A DNA stretch of 64,000 nt, from assembly GCF_025660475.1 (NCBI RefSeq), contig NZ_JAOUSF010000005.1, positions 248,001-312,000 of the forward strand, read 5' to 3'. The notes beneath the pieces were generated by a model. That model was not told where the DNA came from and made no database searches. It saw only the letters and a list, made by a program, of their open reading frames with translations. The translations under genes and the position numbers were made by a program. Source of the stretch: Perspicuibacillus lycopersici (GTDB lineage: Bacteria; Bacillota; Bacilli; Bacillales; Caldibacillaceae). Shown one piece after another: positions 43,321 through 52,769 of this stretch. How positions within the stretch are numbered: the stretch's first letter is position 1; every line of letters starts with the position of its first letter.

Positions 43321-43812
43321 TTAGAGCAGCTTATATAGATAATACTCATTAACAGGCTTCCCGTTCCTTATTAAGGAATGGACCTTTTCCCCTTCTAAAA
43401 CAAAGCCCATTTTTCTATATAAATTAAATGCCTTGAAATTGTCCTTGATTACTGTAAGTTCCAATCTTAAAATTCCTACTTCTTTTGCCCATGTGAAAAC
43501 TTGCTGGAATAACCTCGTCGCAATCCCTTTCCCTTGATATTCTTCTAAAACGCCTAGGACAAGATAGGCACTATGTTGATTACGCTTTAAACGGCCACCT
43601 AATGCTAGCATAAACCCAACCAATTTATTATCTACTTCAGCAACTAAAAACTTGTTATTCTTTTCTGATAAAATTCGTTCGATTGATTTAGTCTGTTGTT
43701 CAACGGTAGTTTGTCTCTCTCCAGGCTCATACAGCATATAGCCAGACTCATCTATTTTCTTACTAAGCGCTAAAAAACGTTCTGCATCCGTTACAGATAT
43801 AGATCTAATCAT
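43321..43812 (-). CDS. GNAT-family N-acetyltransferase
   Basis: This 163-residue protein has the GNAT fold with VAEVDNKLVGFMLALGG, the acetyl-CoA loop VLEEYQGKGIATRLFQQVFTWA and the terminal NFKAFNLYRKMGFVLEGE. The ATG at 43812 is chosen: GGGGGGAAGTGATAATA precedes it, and the longer upstream frame has no ribosome binding site. The substrate is unknown. It is convergent with nothing and divergent from the next GNAT gene. Confidence 0.9.
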   Translation of the reverse strand: MIRSISVTDAERFLALSKKIDESGYMLYEPGERQTTVEQQTKSIERILSEKNNKFLVAEVDNKLVGFMLALGGRLKRNQHSAYLVLGVLEEYQGKGIATRLFQQVFTWAKEVGILRLELTVIKDNFKAFNLYRKMGFVLEGEKVHSLIRNGKPVNEYYLYKLL

Positions 43813-43943
43813 TATTATCACTTCCCCCCTTTTTATCTCAAAGTTTATCATATTACACATAATCGGAATCTACCATTTAGATAAACGGAAATAATATGAT
43901 AAAATAAAGGAAATTTTGCAAAAGCTAAGAAAGGAATTTTACG

Positions 43944-44381
43944 ATGGGAATTGTACTGAAAAATAACAATAAGGTATTTATTCGCTCCTATGAACAAAAA
44001 GATTTCCCTGAGATACAATCATTAAACAAAGAAGAAGGCTGGTCTAATTTAGTAGAAAAACAGTTACTTACAAAAGAAGCTTGGGAAAACTCAAATATAG
44101 CATTTGTTATTGTAAATGAGGCGCAGGAAGTAATTGGTTATATTCGAGGATTAACGGATACCCGTATCACGTTATTTATTTGTGAATTGCTTATCGATAA
44201 AAACTATCGTGGATTGGGCTTAGGGAAAAAACTTCTACATTATGTACATAATATTTATCCTAGCACAAGAATTGAATTACTCGCAAGCAATACTTCCCGT
44301 TCATTCTATGAAGACATAGGATTTCGGAGCTTTTATGGATTTCGGAAGTCGAGTGAAGAAATATTAGCTAGCGCTAAATAA
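43944..44381 (+). CDS. GNAT-family N-acetyltransferase
   Basis: This 145-residue GNAT protein carries FVIVNEAQEVIGYIRGLTDTR, the acetyl-CoA site LLIDKNYRGLGLGKKLL and the C-terminal SNTSRSFYEDIGFR. AAGAAAGGAATTTTACG precedes the ATG. It is divergent from the GNAT at 43321-43812 and only weakly similar to it. The substrate is unknown. Confidence 0.9.
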   Translation: MGIVLKNNNKVFIRSYEQKDFPEIQSLNKEEGWSNLVEKQLLTKEAWENSNIAFVIVNEAQEVIGYIRGLTDTRITLFICELLIDKNYRGLGLGKKLLHYVHNIYPSTRIELLASNTSRSFYEDIGFRSFYGFRKSSEEILASAK

Positions 44382-44405
44382 CCCGCTATCACAAATTCAA
44401 TAAAC

Positions 44406-44439
44406 AAAAATAGGCAACCAATGAAGGCTGCCTATTTTT
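44406..44439. terminator. Bidirectional terminator
   Basis: AAAAATAGGCA (44406-44416) pairs perfectly with TGCCTATTTTT (44429-44439), between the GNAT gene and the convergent aminopeptidase gene. Confidence 0.9.
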
Positions 44440-44455
44440 TTCATGTGTTTTAAAA

Positions 44456-45700
44456 CTAAATCGCCCAATCACCATTACGGAAGATAGGAACAATTGTACC
44501 ATCTTGCTTAATTCCATCGATATTCATATCTTTAGATCCAATCATAAAGTCGACATGCACATTTGATGTGTTCATCCCATTTTTCAATAATTCTTCTTCA
44601 CTCATTTTCGTTCCACCTTGAATAGTGGTTGGATATGCTGCACCGATTGCTAAGTGATTGGAAGCATTTTCGTCAAATAATGTATTAAAGAATGTAATAC
44701 CTGATTGAGAAATTGGGGATGGGTCTGGTACTAATGCTACTTCCCCTAATCCAGTACCACCTTCATTTTCAAATACTAATTTTTTTATTGCTTCGTCGCC
44801 TTTTTCCGCACTAATTTCAACGATTTTTCCATCTTTAAAATGAACTTCAATACCTTCAATTAATGTACCTGCATAGCTTAATGGTTTTGTGCTGCGGACA
44901 ACACCTTCCATACGGTGTGTATCAGGGGCAGTGAAAACCTCTTCCGTTGGCATGTTCGCGATAAATTCTTCGCCTTTTGGATTATAGCTTTCTGCACACG
45001 CCCAAATATGATTTTTCGGTAATCCTAAAGTTAAATCTGTACCAGGAGCGCTGTAGTGTAGGGAATCGAATTGAATGTCATTTAAAATTGCTGCTTTTGC
45101 ATTCAATGTTTTTTTATGTTCATCCCAAACAGCAATTGGATCATCTGCATATACACGGCAAGTTTTGAAGATTTGATCCCATAGGGCATCTACTTGCTCC
45201 TCTGTAGTAGCTAAATCAGGGAATACTTTTGCAGCCCAACCAGCCCCTGCAGCTGCAGCAACTGTCCATTTCAATTCATCATTTTGTGTTGCCGTAAGCT
45301 GTGCTTTAAATGCTTTCGATGCTACTTTTTGATAAGCAGCAATCTTCGTTGGATCGACATCATTTAATAATCCAGGATCACTTGAAATAATGGAAAGACG
45401 AGAAACTTTATGATTTAATACATGGTCTTCCACTTCTTGTATTTCATATTCTGGAATATCCGTAAGTACTTCTTCTGGTTGATGAAGATAATGTAGTTTG
45501 CTAATTGCATCATCAGACCATTTCACAATTACTTTTTCCGCACCTAATGCGTATGCTTCTTTCGTTACTAATCGAGCTAAAGGAGCTTGATCAACTGCAA
45601 TTGTCATTTTCACCCAATCACCAGGTTGAACATTAATGCCCTTAGCTACTAATAGTTTTGCGTATTTTTGTAAGTTTTCTTGAAAATTTGGTAGAACCAT
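44456..45700 (-). CDS. ampS: Aminopeptidase of family M29 (thermophilic metallopeptidase type)
   Basis: This 414-residue protein of the M29 family has the metal-binding residues in the C-terminal half: IEGIEVHFKDGKIVEISAEKGDE, GGTGLGEVALVPDPSPISQSG, FFNTLFDENASNHLAIG and NTSNVHVDFMIGSKDMNIDGI. The N-terminal half is LVAKGINVQPGDWVKMTI. It removes N-terminal residues from peptides. The start follows GGGGGTATCAGA. It is monocistronic. The 250 bases upstream before the repeat array contain no gene I can support. Confidence 0.93.
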   Translation of the reverse strand: MVLPNFQENLQKYAKLLVAKGINVQPGDWVKMTIAVDQAPLARLVTKEAYALGAEKVIVKWSDDAISKLHYLHQPEEVLTDIPEYEIQEVEDHVLNHKVSRLSIISSDPGLLNDVDPTKIAAYQKVASKAFKAQLTATQNDELKWTVAAAAGAGWAAKVFPDLATTEEQVDALWDQIFKTCRVYADDPIAVWDEHKKTLNAKAAILNDIQFDSLHYSAPGTDLTLGLPKNHIWACAESYNPKGEEFIANMPTEEVFTAPDTHRMEGVVRSTKPLSYAGTLIEGIEVHFKDGKIVEISAEKGDEAIKKLVFENEGGTGLGEVALVPDPSPISQSGITFFNTLFDENASNHLAIGAAYPTTIQGGTKMSEEELLKNGMNTSNVHVDFMIGSKDMNIDGIKQDGTIVPIFRNGDWAI

Positions 45701-45966
45701 TCTGATACCCCCATTTTTTTATGTACTATACTATATCATCATAGTATTTTGATTTCTGCAAGTTTTTAATTATGAATGATGGAAATTTTCAATGTAGCGT
45801 GGCTTTATTTTTTACTGAAAAATAAAGCCCTACTCTTAGATTGTTCGTCCTTCGTTAATTTTAGTATCAAAGGTTTCCAATACATTGTTGATATGAATTA
45901 TTATTGTTGAGCAGACAGAATGCACGAAAAAGTATAAAGGAAAGAAGAGCCAGTTGTTCAGTTGAT

Positions 45967-46510
45967 GCTTTCTAAAGGAAAGGGTGTTTATTTTCTGGCT
46001 GAAATCCTTTTGAGGGGTGCTTTCTAAAAGAAACGGTGTTTATTTTCTGGCTGAAATCCTGTTGAGGGGTGCTTTCTAAAAGAAACGGTGTTTATTTCTG
46101 GCTGAAATCCTGTTGAGGGGTGCTTTCTAACGGAAAGCAAGCTTATTTTCTGGCTGAAATCCTTTTGATAAGTACTTTCTAAAGGAAAGCAAGCTTATTT
46201 TCTGGCTGAAATCCTTTTGAGAGATGCTTTCTAAAGGAAAGGATGTTTATTTTCGTGCCGAAATCCTTTTGATAAATACTTTCTAACGGAAAGCAAGCTT
46301 ATTTTCTTGCTGAAATCCTTTTGAGAGATGCATTCTAAAGGAAAGTGTGCCCATAATCGAGCTAAAATCCTTTTGAGAAGTGCCATCTAAAGGAAAATGA
46401 ACCTATTCTCTTCCAAAAATCCCGTGGATGAAAGGTTTCTAAAGGAAAATGAACCTAATCTCTTGCCAAAATCCCGTTGATAAATACTCTCAAAAGGAAA
46501 ATGAGCTATT
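45967..46510. repeat. Eleven-unit tandem array of a 52-bp repeat
   Basis: Units begin at 45967, 46019, 46071, 46122, 46174, 46226, 46278, 46330, 46382, 46434 and 46486, so the period is 52 bp, with one 51-bp unit. The consensus is GCTTTCTAAAGGAAA, then about 9 variable bases, TATTTTCTGGCTGAAATCC and TTTTGA with a short variable end. Each unit boundary holds TCCTTTTGA ... TCTAAAGGA, able to form a hairpin around 9-11 bases. The first units are most alike and the last three are diverged. The period is not a multiple of three and no frame stays open, so it is not coding. Confidence 0.9.
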
Positions 46511-46576
46511 AGGTTGACCAATTTTCCCCACCTTCTTAGCAAGTTGGTTTTGTTTCTCCCACAAATATTCATAATA

Positions 46577-46643
46577 AAAAAGAAGGGTATAGTATTGCAC
46601 CCCAAAAGGTAAATTTTGGTGTACCTCCTATCCCCTCTTTTTT
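46577..46643 (-). terminator. Long terminator hairpin of yhgE
   Basis: A long imperfect stem joins AAGAAGGGTATAG at the left with the mirrored GGATAGGGGAGAA-like bases at the right, and an inner CACCCCAAAA/TTTTGGTG. Six T follow on the minus strand. Confidence 0.75.
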
Positions 46644-46651
46644 ATTATATA

Positions 46652-48862
46652 TTAGCTTTCTTCAGTTCCTTCTGGTAAAAGAACATTCCCAGCTTTATAT
46701 GTTTTCTTAAATTTAAATACAAAATAGATGGCTGTCAATACAAAACATACTACCATTACAGAAAGTAATACAGTGGCATTAGACCACATGACGCTGAAAT
46801 TGCCATTTGTAATTACTTCCTTAAATCCACTAATGGAATACGCCATTGGTAAGAAATGGTTGATTGCTTGTAGTGGCTCCGGAATTAATTCTAGTGGGAA
46901 CGTACCTGCACTTCCTGTTAATTGTAGAATTAAGATGATAATCGCAAGAAATCTTCCTGGATTATCCATTGTTGTCGTCAACAATTGAATGATGGCGATA
47001 AAGGTAAGGCTCGTAATAATCGAAAATCCGATAAATAACGGTACACTTTTCACCTGTAAATCCATTACGACTAACAATAGCCCAGAAGCAAGTAGTGCTT
47101 GAATTATCCCAACGATGACAAAAACACTTGTTTTGCTTAAGAACCAGGAGAAAGCAGTTTTTGGAACTCCTTGAGGATCACGTACCTGGAAGATTACAGT
47201 GAATGTTAATGCACCTACGAATAAGGCAAGTGATAAGAAATATGGTGTAAATCCAGTTCCATAGTTCGGTACCTCATTTATTGCATCCTTATTCAAATCT
47301 ACTGGGTTGGCAAACATATTATAGGTACTTTCATTAGGATTCACATCCTCGGAATCTTTTGCTGCATCGTTTAACTGATCATGAAATTCTGATGCACCAT
47401 CTGTTAATTCCTCTGTTCCTTCTTTAAGCTCGGTAGCACCATTCGCTAGTTTATTTGATCCATCCGCTAATTCAGTGGAACCAGATTCTAATTTTTCTGC
47501 CCCACTCGTTAATCCTTCTGCTCCGGTAAGTAATTTATCACTACCGCTATATGCTTCCATTAATTTATTGGAAAATGTTTGTAATCCTGATGCTAGCTGA
47601 TTTTGCCCAGTTAATAGCTGATCTACACCGGTTTTTAATTGGCTAGAGCCATTATGAAGCTCAGATACACCATTCTTTAATGCGATTTGACCATCGGATA
47701 ATGTACTAATATTTGTAGAAAGATCTGTTGCACCATCCGCTAACACAGTAGTGGAAGAAGCAATTTGTTGATTTCCTGCTTCAAGTGCTGCCGTTCCTTC
47801 AGACAATTGTTGAAGTGCTGCATTAAGTGCTGCTTGATTTTCCTCTGGAAGGCTCGCAATAAGTGGTGCTAATTGTTGCTGTAATGTCGCCACACCATTT
47901 TTTACTTCTGTTGCACCTTGGGAGGCTTCATCTGTTCCAGCTTGAAGCTGGTGAAGACCATCTGCTAATTGTTGCGAGCCCGCTTCAAGTTGATTACTAC
48001 CAGCAACAGCTGCTTCCAGCTTATCTTCTAAAGTAGCTAATCCAGCATCTACTTGATTGATTCCATCCTTCAAGTCTGTTGCCCCTGACTTGGCTGTATT
48101 GGCACCATCCACTAACTGGGAACTAGCATCGGTAAGCTGTCCAAGGCCATCATGTAATGATTGCACACCACTAGCCAATTCTTTACTGCCAGATACCAAT
48201 GTCGATGTTCCTTCGGAGAACGTAACTTGGTTTTCTGCAAGCAATGCTAAGTTTTCCTTCAATGTTCCGGTACCCTCATCAAGACTTTCGGCACCATTAA
48301 GTAATTCCTCTGATGCGTCATTTGCTGATTGGAATCCATCGGCCATTTTCATTAAATTGTCAAAAATGGTTTCTGCGTATGTTTCCGTTACATTTTCTTG
48401 CAAGGAAGCTTTGATTTCATTTACTGCAGAATTCCCAATTTGAGATGCTAAAAAGTTAAATCCCTCATTCGGAATATAATTAAGCGCAAGTTTTTTTGGC
48501 TGCTCATCCATAATGGTTGTCGCATTTTCCGAGAAATTGGCTGGAATTTCAATGAGCATATAATAATCTTTGTTTTCTAATTTATCATATCCTGTTTTTT
48601 CATCGACCAAATAGTAATCAAAATTATTTTCTTCCTGTAAATTTTCTACTAATTCTTTACCTAATTGAAGCTCTTCCCCGTTTAATTCGGCACCTTTATC
48701 ATTATTGATGATCGCAACAGGCAAATTTTCTAAATGACCATATGGGTTCCAAAACGCATAGATGAACATTCCTGCATACATAAGTGGTATAAATAATATT
48801 GCAATGATGGAAATGAGTAATTTCTTGTTTGTAAAAATAGCCTTCCATTCTTTTGTAAACAT
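46652..48862 (-). CDS. yhgE: YhgE/Pip-domain membrane protein (ABC-2 type)
   Basis: This 736-residue protein has one N-terminal membrane segment and a long extracytoplasmic region. That region (about residues 180-520) is built of heptad-like repeats in which L-x-x-G-x-x-x-L recurs (LADGATDL, LKTGVDQL, LESGSTEL, LASGLQTF). Five C-terminal membrane segments follow. It matches YhgE and the Pip phage-receptor family, related to YueB. AGGAGGTAGCAG precedes the ATG. It follows yhgD and is likely repressed by it through the twin operators. The function of YhgE is not established. Confidence 0.9.
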   Translation of the reverse strand: MFTKEWKAIFTNKKLLISIIAILFIPLMYAGMFIYAFWNPYGHLENLPVAIINNDKGAELNGEELQLGKELVENLQEENNFDYYLVDEKTGYDKLENKDYYMLIEIPANFSENATTIMDEQPKKLALNYIPNEGFNFLASQIGNSAVNEIKASLQENVTETYAETIFDNLMKMADGFQSANDASEELLNGAESLDEGTGTLKENLALLAENQVTFSEGTSTLVSGSKELASGVQSLHDGLGQLTDASSQLVDGANTAKSGATDLKDGINQVDAGLATLEDKLEAAVAGSNQLEAGSQQLADGLHQLQAGTDEASQGATEVKNGVATLQQQLAPLIASLPEENQAALNAALQQLSEGTAALEAGNQQIASSTTVLADGATDLSTNISTLSDGQIALKNGVSELHNGSSQLKTGVDQLLTGQNQLASGLQTFSNKLMEAYSGSDKLLTGAEGLTSGAEKLESGSTELADGSNKLANGATELKEGTEELTDGASEFHDQLNDAAKDSEDVNPNESTYNMFANPVDLNKDAINEVPNYGTGFTPYFLSLALFVGALTFTVIFQVRDPQGVPKTAFSWFLSKTSVFVIVGIIQALLASGLLLVVMDLQVKSVPLFIGFSIITSLTFIAIIQLLTTTMDNPGRFLAIIILILQLTGSAGTFPLELIPEPLQAINHFLPMAYSISGFKEVITNGNFSVMWSNATVLLSVMVVCFVLTAIYFVFKFKKTYKAGNVLLPEGTEES

Positions 48863-48881
48863 CTGCTACCTCCTAATTCTA

Positions 48882-48908
48882 ATTGACCACTTTGTTCATT
48901 TGGTCAAT
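48882..48908 (-). promoter_or_regulatory. YhgD-type operator upstream of yhgE
   Basis: ATTGACCA (48882-48889) and TGGTCAAT (48901-48908) form a perfect 8-bp inverted repeat with an 11-base centre. The same arms and centre length recur at 49526-49552 upstream of yhgD. Confidence 0.7.
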
Positions 48909-48927
48909 AAAGTGAAAAAAAGTAGGA

Positions 48928-49512
48928 TTATCCATTTTCCTTTGACAATCCTTTAATAAAATATAATTCAAATAGATCGGCTATCTCTTCCTTTTCTAAC
49001 GGTTGATGATGCTTTTCCCAATCACTAATTAAACTTATATACAACCGGAACGCGACAAATGCAGTTAATTCTGGATTGCATTGTTTAATATACTGCTTCT
49101 TTATCGCAATGCTAATATTCTCTGAAATAAAGGAAACAATTGCATCCTCAATTTCCTGTAGCATGTCACTTACAGCTGGAGTTTTCATTTCTTGCTCTTC
49201 CTGAATAAGTTTAATCATTAACTGATGCTGGCGACGAAATTGCAAAATTTCATATAGCACATAGTGAAGATTTTCAGAAAAAGATTTTTCTGGGTCTATC
49301 GTGCTATTTGCCTTTTTTATCATATCTTCAATTAGCTTACCCACAATTTCTTTAAATAGCTCTTCTTTATTTACAAAAAAGGTATAAATCGTCCCTTTTC
49401 CTACATTGGCTATTTTCGATACTTGGTCCATTGTCGTTGCCTTGTAACCAAATAAAGAAAATGATTTCGTTGCAGCATCAATAATTAATTGTTTTCGATC
49501 GACTACAGTCAT
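48928..49512 (-). CDS. yhgD: TetR-family regulator YhgD
   Basis: This 194-residue regulator has a TetR N-terminal helix-turn-helix (LIIDAATKSFSLFGYKATTMDQVSKIANVGKGTIYTFFVNKEELF, residues 8-52) and an all-helical ligand domain. It lies just upstream of yhgE on the same strand, as in Bacillus. Two copies of a 27-bp inverted repeat, one before each gene, point to repression of both. Confidence 0.9.
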   Translation of the reverse strand: MTVVDRKQLIIDAATKSFSLFGYKATTMDQVSKIANVGKGTIYTFFVNKEELFKEIVGKLIEDMIKKANSTIDPEKSFSENLHYVLYEILQFRRQHQLMIKLIQEEQEMKTPAVSDMLQEIEDAIVSFISENISIAIKKQYIKQCNPELTAFVAFRLYISLISDWEKHHQPLEKEEIADLFELYFIKGLSKENG

Positions 49513-49525
49513 AATTCACCTCCAA

Positions 49526-49552
49526 AATGACTATTTGAACATTTTGGTCATT
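49526..49552 (-). promoter_or_regulatory. YhgD-type operator upstream of yhgD
   Basis: AATGACTA (49526-49533) and TGGTCATT (49545-49552) are an inverted repeat with one mismatch and an 11-base centre. Geometry is identical to the operator at 48882-48908, supporting binding by the same dimer and autoregulation. Confidence 0.7.
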
Positions 49553-49748
49553 AAGTACATTAGGAATCATAGCAAACTTTCATGTAATTGTCACGTCTTT
49601 TTTCTTTATTTTTTCTATCTTTTTCTTTCCAAAAAATGTTATTTCATCGGAACAGTGATACGCAAGAAAATTTCTGTAACTTTTCATCATAAGAAATGGG
49701 AAAAAGGAAAAACTTTTATTAAACCCGAGGGAAAGGAGTTTTCTTGAC

Positions 49749-49886
49749 ATGACAAAAAGTCCGAATAAAGGTAGCAAAAATCAAAATTCTCCACATTTAC
49801 ATGGAGCATCCCCTATTAGTGGCGACAGTAGTAAAGGAAACAAAAGAAATATTAAGGAACAAACCGATAAAACAGATGATTATTAA
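49749..49886 (+). CDS. Small hydrophilic protein, possibly a minor small acid-soluble spore protein (SspP-like)
   Basis: This 45-codon ORF has AAAGGAG upstream of the ATG and a strong terminator directly after the stop. The product is all hydrophilic (Lys, Asn, Ser, Asp; no hydrophobic core). It has QNSPHLHGASPISG and GDSSKGNKRN, resembling Bacillus SspP/CotL (QNSPKEH... PLSGSKK...). A spore-core protein is a reasonable guess, supported by the isolated monocistronic arrangement. Confidence 0.55.
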   Translation: MTKSPNKGSKNQNSPHLHGASPISGDSSKGNKRNIKEQTDKTDDY

Positions 49887-49896
49887 TAAAAAAGTG

Positions 49897-49931
49897 AAAG
49901 GATGACTCGTTAATCCACGAGTCATCCTTTT
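49897..49931. terminator. Bidirectional terminator
   Basis: AAAGGATGACTCG (49897-49909) pairs perfectly with CGAGTCATCCTTT (49918-49930). It serves the small spore-like gene on the plus strand and the GGDEF-EAL gene on the minus strand. Confidence 0.9.
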
Positions 49932-49961
49932 GCAAATTTCAACATCTATTGGAAAGACAGA

Positions 49962-52769
49962 TTATACTGTCGTTAAATAGCATTTCTCAAATTCATCAAT
50001 TGCACATGGCTTACCGAATAAATATCCTTGTACATGGAAGCAATTTTGCTCTAGTAAAAAGGCAAGCTCTTCTTCTGTTTCTACGCCTTCGGCAATTACA
50101 TCCATTTTTAAATGCTTTGCCATTTTGATCATCGCAATCGTAATCTCCGCATTTTCTGATTGACAGGATAAATTTTGAACGAAGGATTGGTCAATTTTAA
50201 TTCCATCTAGTTTAAATGTTTTTAAATAATGAAAGGATGAATAGCCTGTACCAAAATCATCGATATAAATTTTAATACCGAGTGCCTTTAACTCGCGAAG
50301 GGTTTCCAAAATATATTCTTCGTTTTTCATTATTGAGTTTTCGGTAATCTCAAGCTCTAACCATTTTCCATCGAGCTGATATTCTTCTAACAAGCTCCGA
50401 ACTTCCTTCGAAAAATCCTTTTGCAAAAAGCGTTGCGAACTAATATTCACCCCGATTGGAATTAACGGTATTCCTCTATTCCTCCAATTGTCAAGTAGCT
50501 CACATACTTTTCGTTTCATCCATTTTCCGAGTGGAATAATTAATCCACTTTCCTCTGCTAGTGGAATAAATTCACAAGGAGCAATTAATCCAAGCTGTGG
50601 ATGCATCCAGCGGACTAATGCCTCTGCCCCGACTATTCTTCCTGTTTTTGTATTTACTCTTGGCTGCAAATGTACGACAAGCTCGTCCTTCAGTAACGCT
50701 TTACGCAAATCTCTTTCTAAAAGGAAGGAGTGATAATCTCGTTTATCCATTGAACGAGAATAAATTTGATACATATTCCTCCCTTGTTCCTTTGCATGAT
50801 AAAGGGCAATATCTGCTTTTTTCATTAAATCCACCGCTGTCGTTCCTCCAGCTGGAAAAGTACTAATTCCAATACTTGCAGAGACAAATAGTTCATATTG
50901 CTCTACATAAATCGGATTTGCTAAATTCTCTAGCAGTTTGCGAGCAATGGTAACAGGCTCCTTTTGGTCTTCAAGTTTTGGAAAAAGCACCATAAATTCA
51001 TCGCCACCTAATCGGGCGGCATATTGTTTTTCCTTATCGATACTTTTCAGCAAGCGTAAAGCTATTTGCTCAAGAAAACGATCTCCGATTAGATGTCCTA
51101 GCGTGTCATTGATATATTTAAACCGATCCAAATCAATAAACATGACAGCTAAATGGTGATTCTTCTGTTTTGCCTCTTGTAATGATTCATTCAATTTTTG
51201 CTCAATCCATCGTCTATTTGGTAAATCCGTTAATTCGTCATGATGTGCTAAATATGCATTCGTTTCTTGAATTCTTTTTTGCTCGCTAATATCTTTCCCA
51301 ACCGAATAAACCCCTTTTATCTCTTCATCAATAATAATCGGGAAAAAAATAATAGTAAAAAATCGATCCTGACCAATTACGCTTTGGTTAATTAATTCTA
51401 TTTCAAAATTTTGCGGATTTCCTTGAACAGCCATTTCAAAGTAAGAACCGTAAATTTTCGTATTCTCTTCTGTATTAAAGTCTGCATAGGTATAATACCC
51501 CATCGTCTCTTTTGTTAGTTCAAAAAGCTCCATAGCTTTTGGATTCATATCAATAATTTGACCTAGTTTATTATAAATAATGACATAATCTGGACTATGA
51601 TCAAAGAGCGATTGATAATGTTGTTGATTAATTTTTAGCTTTTGTTGGATGGATCGTAGCTCAGAAATGTCATGGACTGTTCCCACGATTTCAGTTACAA
51701 CATTATTTTTAACAATCGGAATGACATCGACATATAAATGCTTGCCATTTAGTTCCACCTCATAATTGGCACGGTTTCCTTTAAAGGCTTCCTCATAATG
51801 GATTTGTTTAAGCTCCGCTATTTCCTTAGGGAATACATCTTTTGGTGTATGATTCAAAAGGACATCCGATGTCGCAGCAATGTCAGCCATTAGCTTACCT
51901 TCTGACATAGTATAAACTATATTACCTTTAGCATTTTTCTCCATTTTAAATATCCCATTTTGGAGATTCATCATTGTCGTTACAAAATCAATCTGCATTT
52001 TGGATTGAAGATGCTGTTCCATAAGGACGCGTTCTGTTATATCCATTCGGACAGCAACATATTGATATGGCTTATTATCTGCATCCATAAAAGGAAAAAT
52101 TGTAGTTTCCTCCCAGTAAAGCGTGCCATCCTTTGCTCGATTACAAATTTCTCCCTTCCATATTTCGCCCTTTCGAATCGTCTCCCATAAATCTTGAAAA
52201 TATGCTTTTTCATGATAACCAGAGTTAAGCATTTGATAACTATTCCCGATCAATTCCTCTGATTGGTATTTTGATAGACTACAAAACCTTTGATTCACAA
52301 AGGAAATGATTCCATTAGCATCGGCGACATCAATAATCGTTATTTCATCAACCGAAAATTTTATATTTTCTAATGTATTAGCCATTCCTTCTAGCAAATC
52401 AACTTTTTGATTATTTTCTGCTTCTATTAATTCCTTCACTAAAATAACCGTATATTTCTCGTCTTCTATCGTAAGAGTCTGAGTTTGAATAAACAATGGA
52501 AATAGCTGTTGGTTTTCTCTAACTCCTAGCATATTTTGCTCCATTTCATTTCCAAAGAAACTCGTGAGGTTTGGTATAAGTAAGGAAATTGCTTTTCCAA
52601 TTACATCCTCAATTTTTTTGCGAAATATCATTTCCGCCTTCGTATTCATATATATAATAATTCCAAGTTGATCAACGACCAATATTCCGTCTGATAACAT
52701 GCGAAATAATGGATATAATGTATCGACTTTATTTCTAACGTTTTCTAGTTGATTATCCATATTCCCCAC
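49962..52769 (-). CDS. PAS-sensor dual GGDEF-EAL protein (cyclic di-GMP turnover)
   Basis: This 935-residue cytoplasmic protein starts with several PAS domains (about residues 10-110, 130-250, 265-375 and 385-490; motifs such as SFVNQRFCSLSKYQSEELIG and NPKAMELFELTKETM), with PAC-like strand ends (YQYVAVRMDITER, VYSVGKDISEQ). A GGDEF domain with intact LGGDEFMV and RF-type substrate site (HHDELTDLPNRRWIE) follows. An EAL domain with intact GAEALVRW, then DFGTGYSSF, completes it. Both enzymatic motifs look active, so it can make and degrade c-di-GMP according to PAS input. It is monocistronic. Confidence 0.95.
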   Translation of the reverse strand: MGNMDNQLENVRNKVDTLYPLFRMLSDGILVVDQLGIIIYMNTKAEMIFRKKIEDVIGKAISLLIPNLTSFFGNEMEQNMLGVRENQQLFPLFIQTQTLTIEDEKYTVILVKELIEAENNQKVDLLEGMANTLENIKFSVDEITIIDVADANGIISFVNQRFCSLSKYQSEELIGNSYQMLNSGYHEKAYFQDLWETIRKGEIWKGEICNRAKDGTLYWEETTIFPFMDADNKPYQYVAVRMDITERVLMEQHLQSKMQIDFVTTMMNLQNGIFKMEKNAKGNIVYTMSEGKLMADIAATSDVLLNHTPKDVFPKEIAELKQIHYEEAFKGNRANYEVELNGKHLYVDVIPIVKNNVVTEIVGTVHDISELRSIQQKLKINQQHYQSLFDHSPDYVIIYNKLGQIIDMNPKAMELFELTKETMGYYTYADFNTEENTKIYGSYFEMAVQGNPQNFEIELINQSVIGQDRFFTIIFFPIIIDEEIKGVYSVGKDISEQKRIQETNAYLAHHDELTDLPNRRWIEQKLNESLQEAKQKNHHLAVMFIDLDRFKYINDTLGHLIGDRFLEQIALRLLKSIDKEKQYAARLGGDEFMVLFPKLEDQKEPVTIARKLLENLANPIYVEQYELFVSASIGISTFPAGGTTAVDLMKKADIALYHAKEQGRNMYQIYSRSMDKRDYHSFLLERDLRKALLKDELVVHLQPRVNTKTGRIVGAEALVRWMHPQLGLIAPCEFIPLAEESGLIIPLGKWMKRKVCELLDNWRNRGIPLIPIGVNISSQRFLQKDFSKEVRSLLEEYQLDGKWLELEITENSIMKNEEYILETLRELKALGIKIYIDDFGTGYSSFHYLKTFKLDGIKIDQSFVQNLSCQSENAEITIAMIKMAKHLKMDVIAEGVETEEELAFLLEQNCFHVQGYLFGKPCAIDEFEKCYLTTV

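Noticed and set aside
45967..46510. CRISPR-like regular array
   Set aside because: The whole 52-bp unit is conserved; the central segments are shared between units and are not unique spacers, and no cas gene is nearby.
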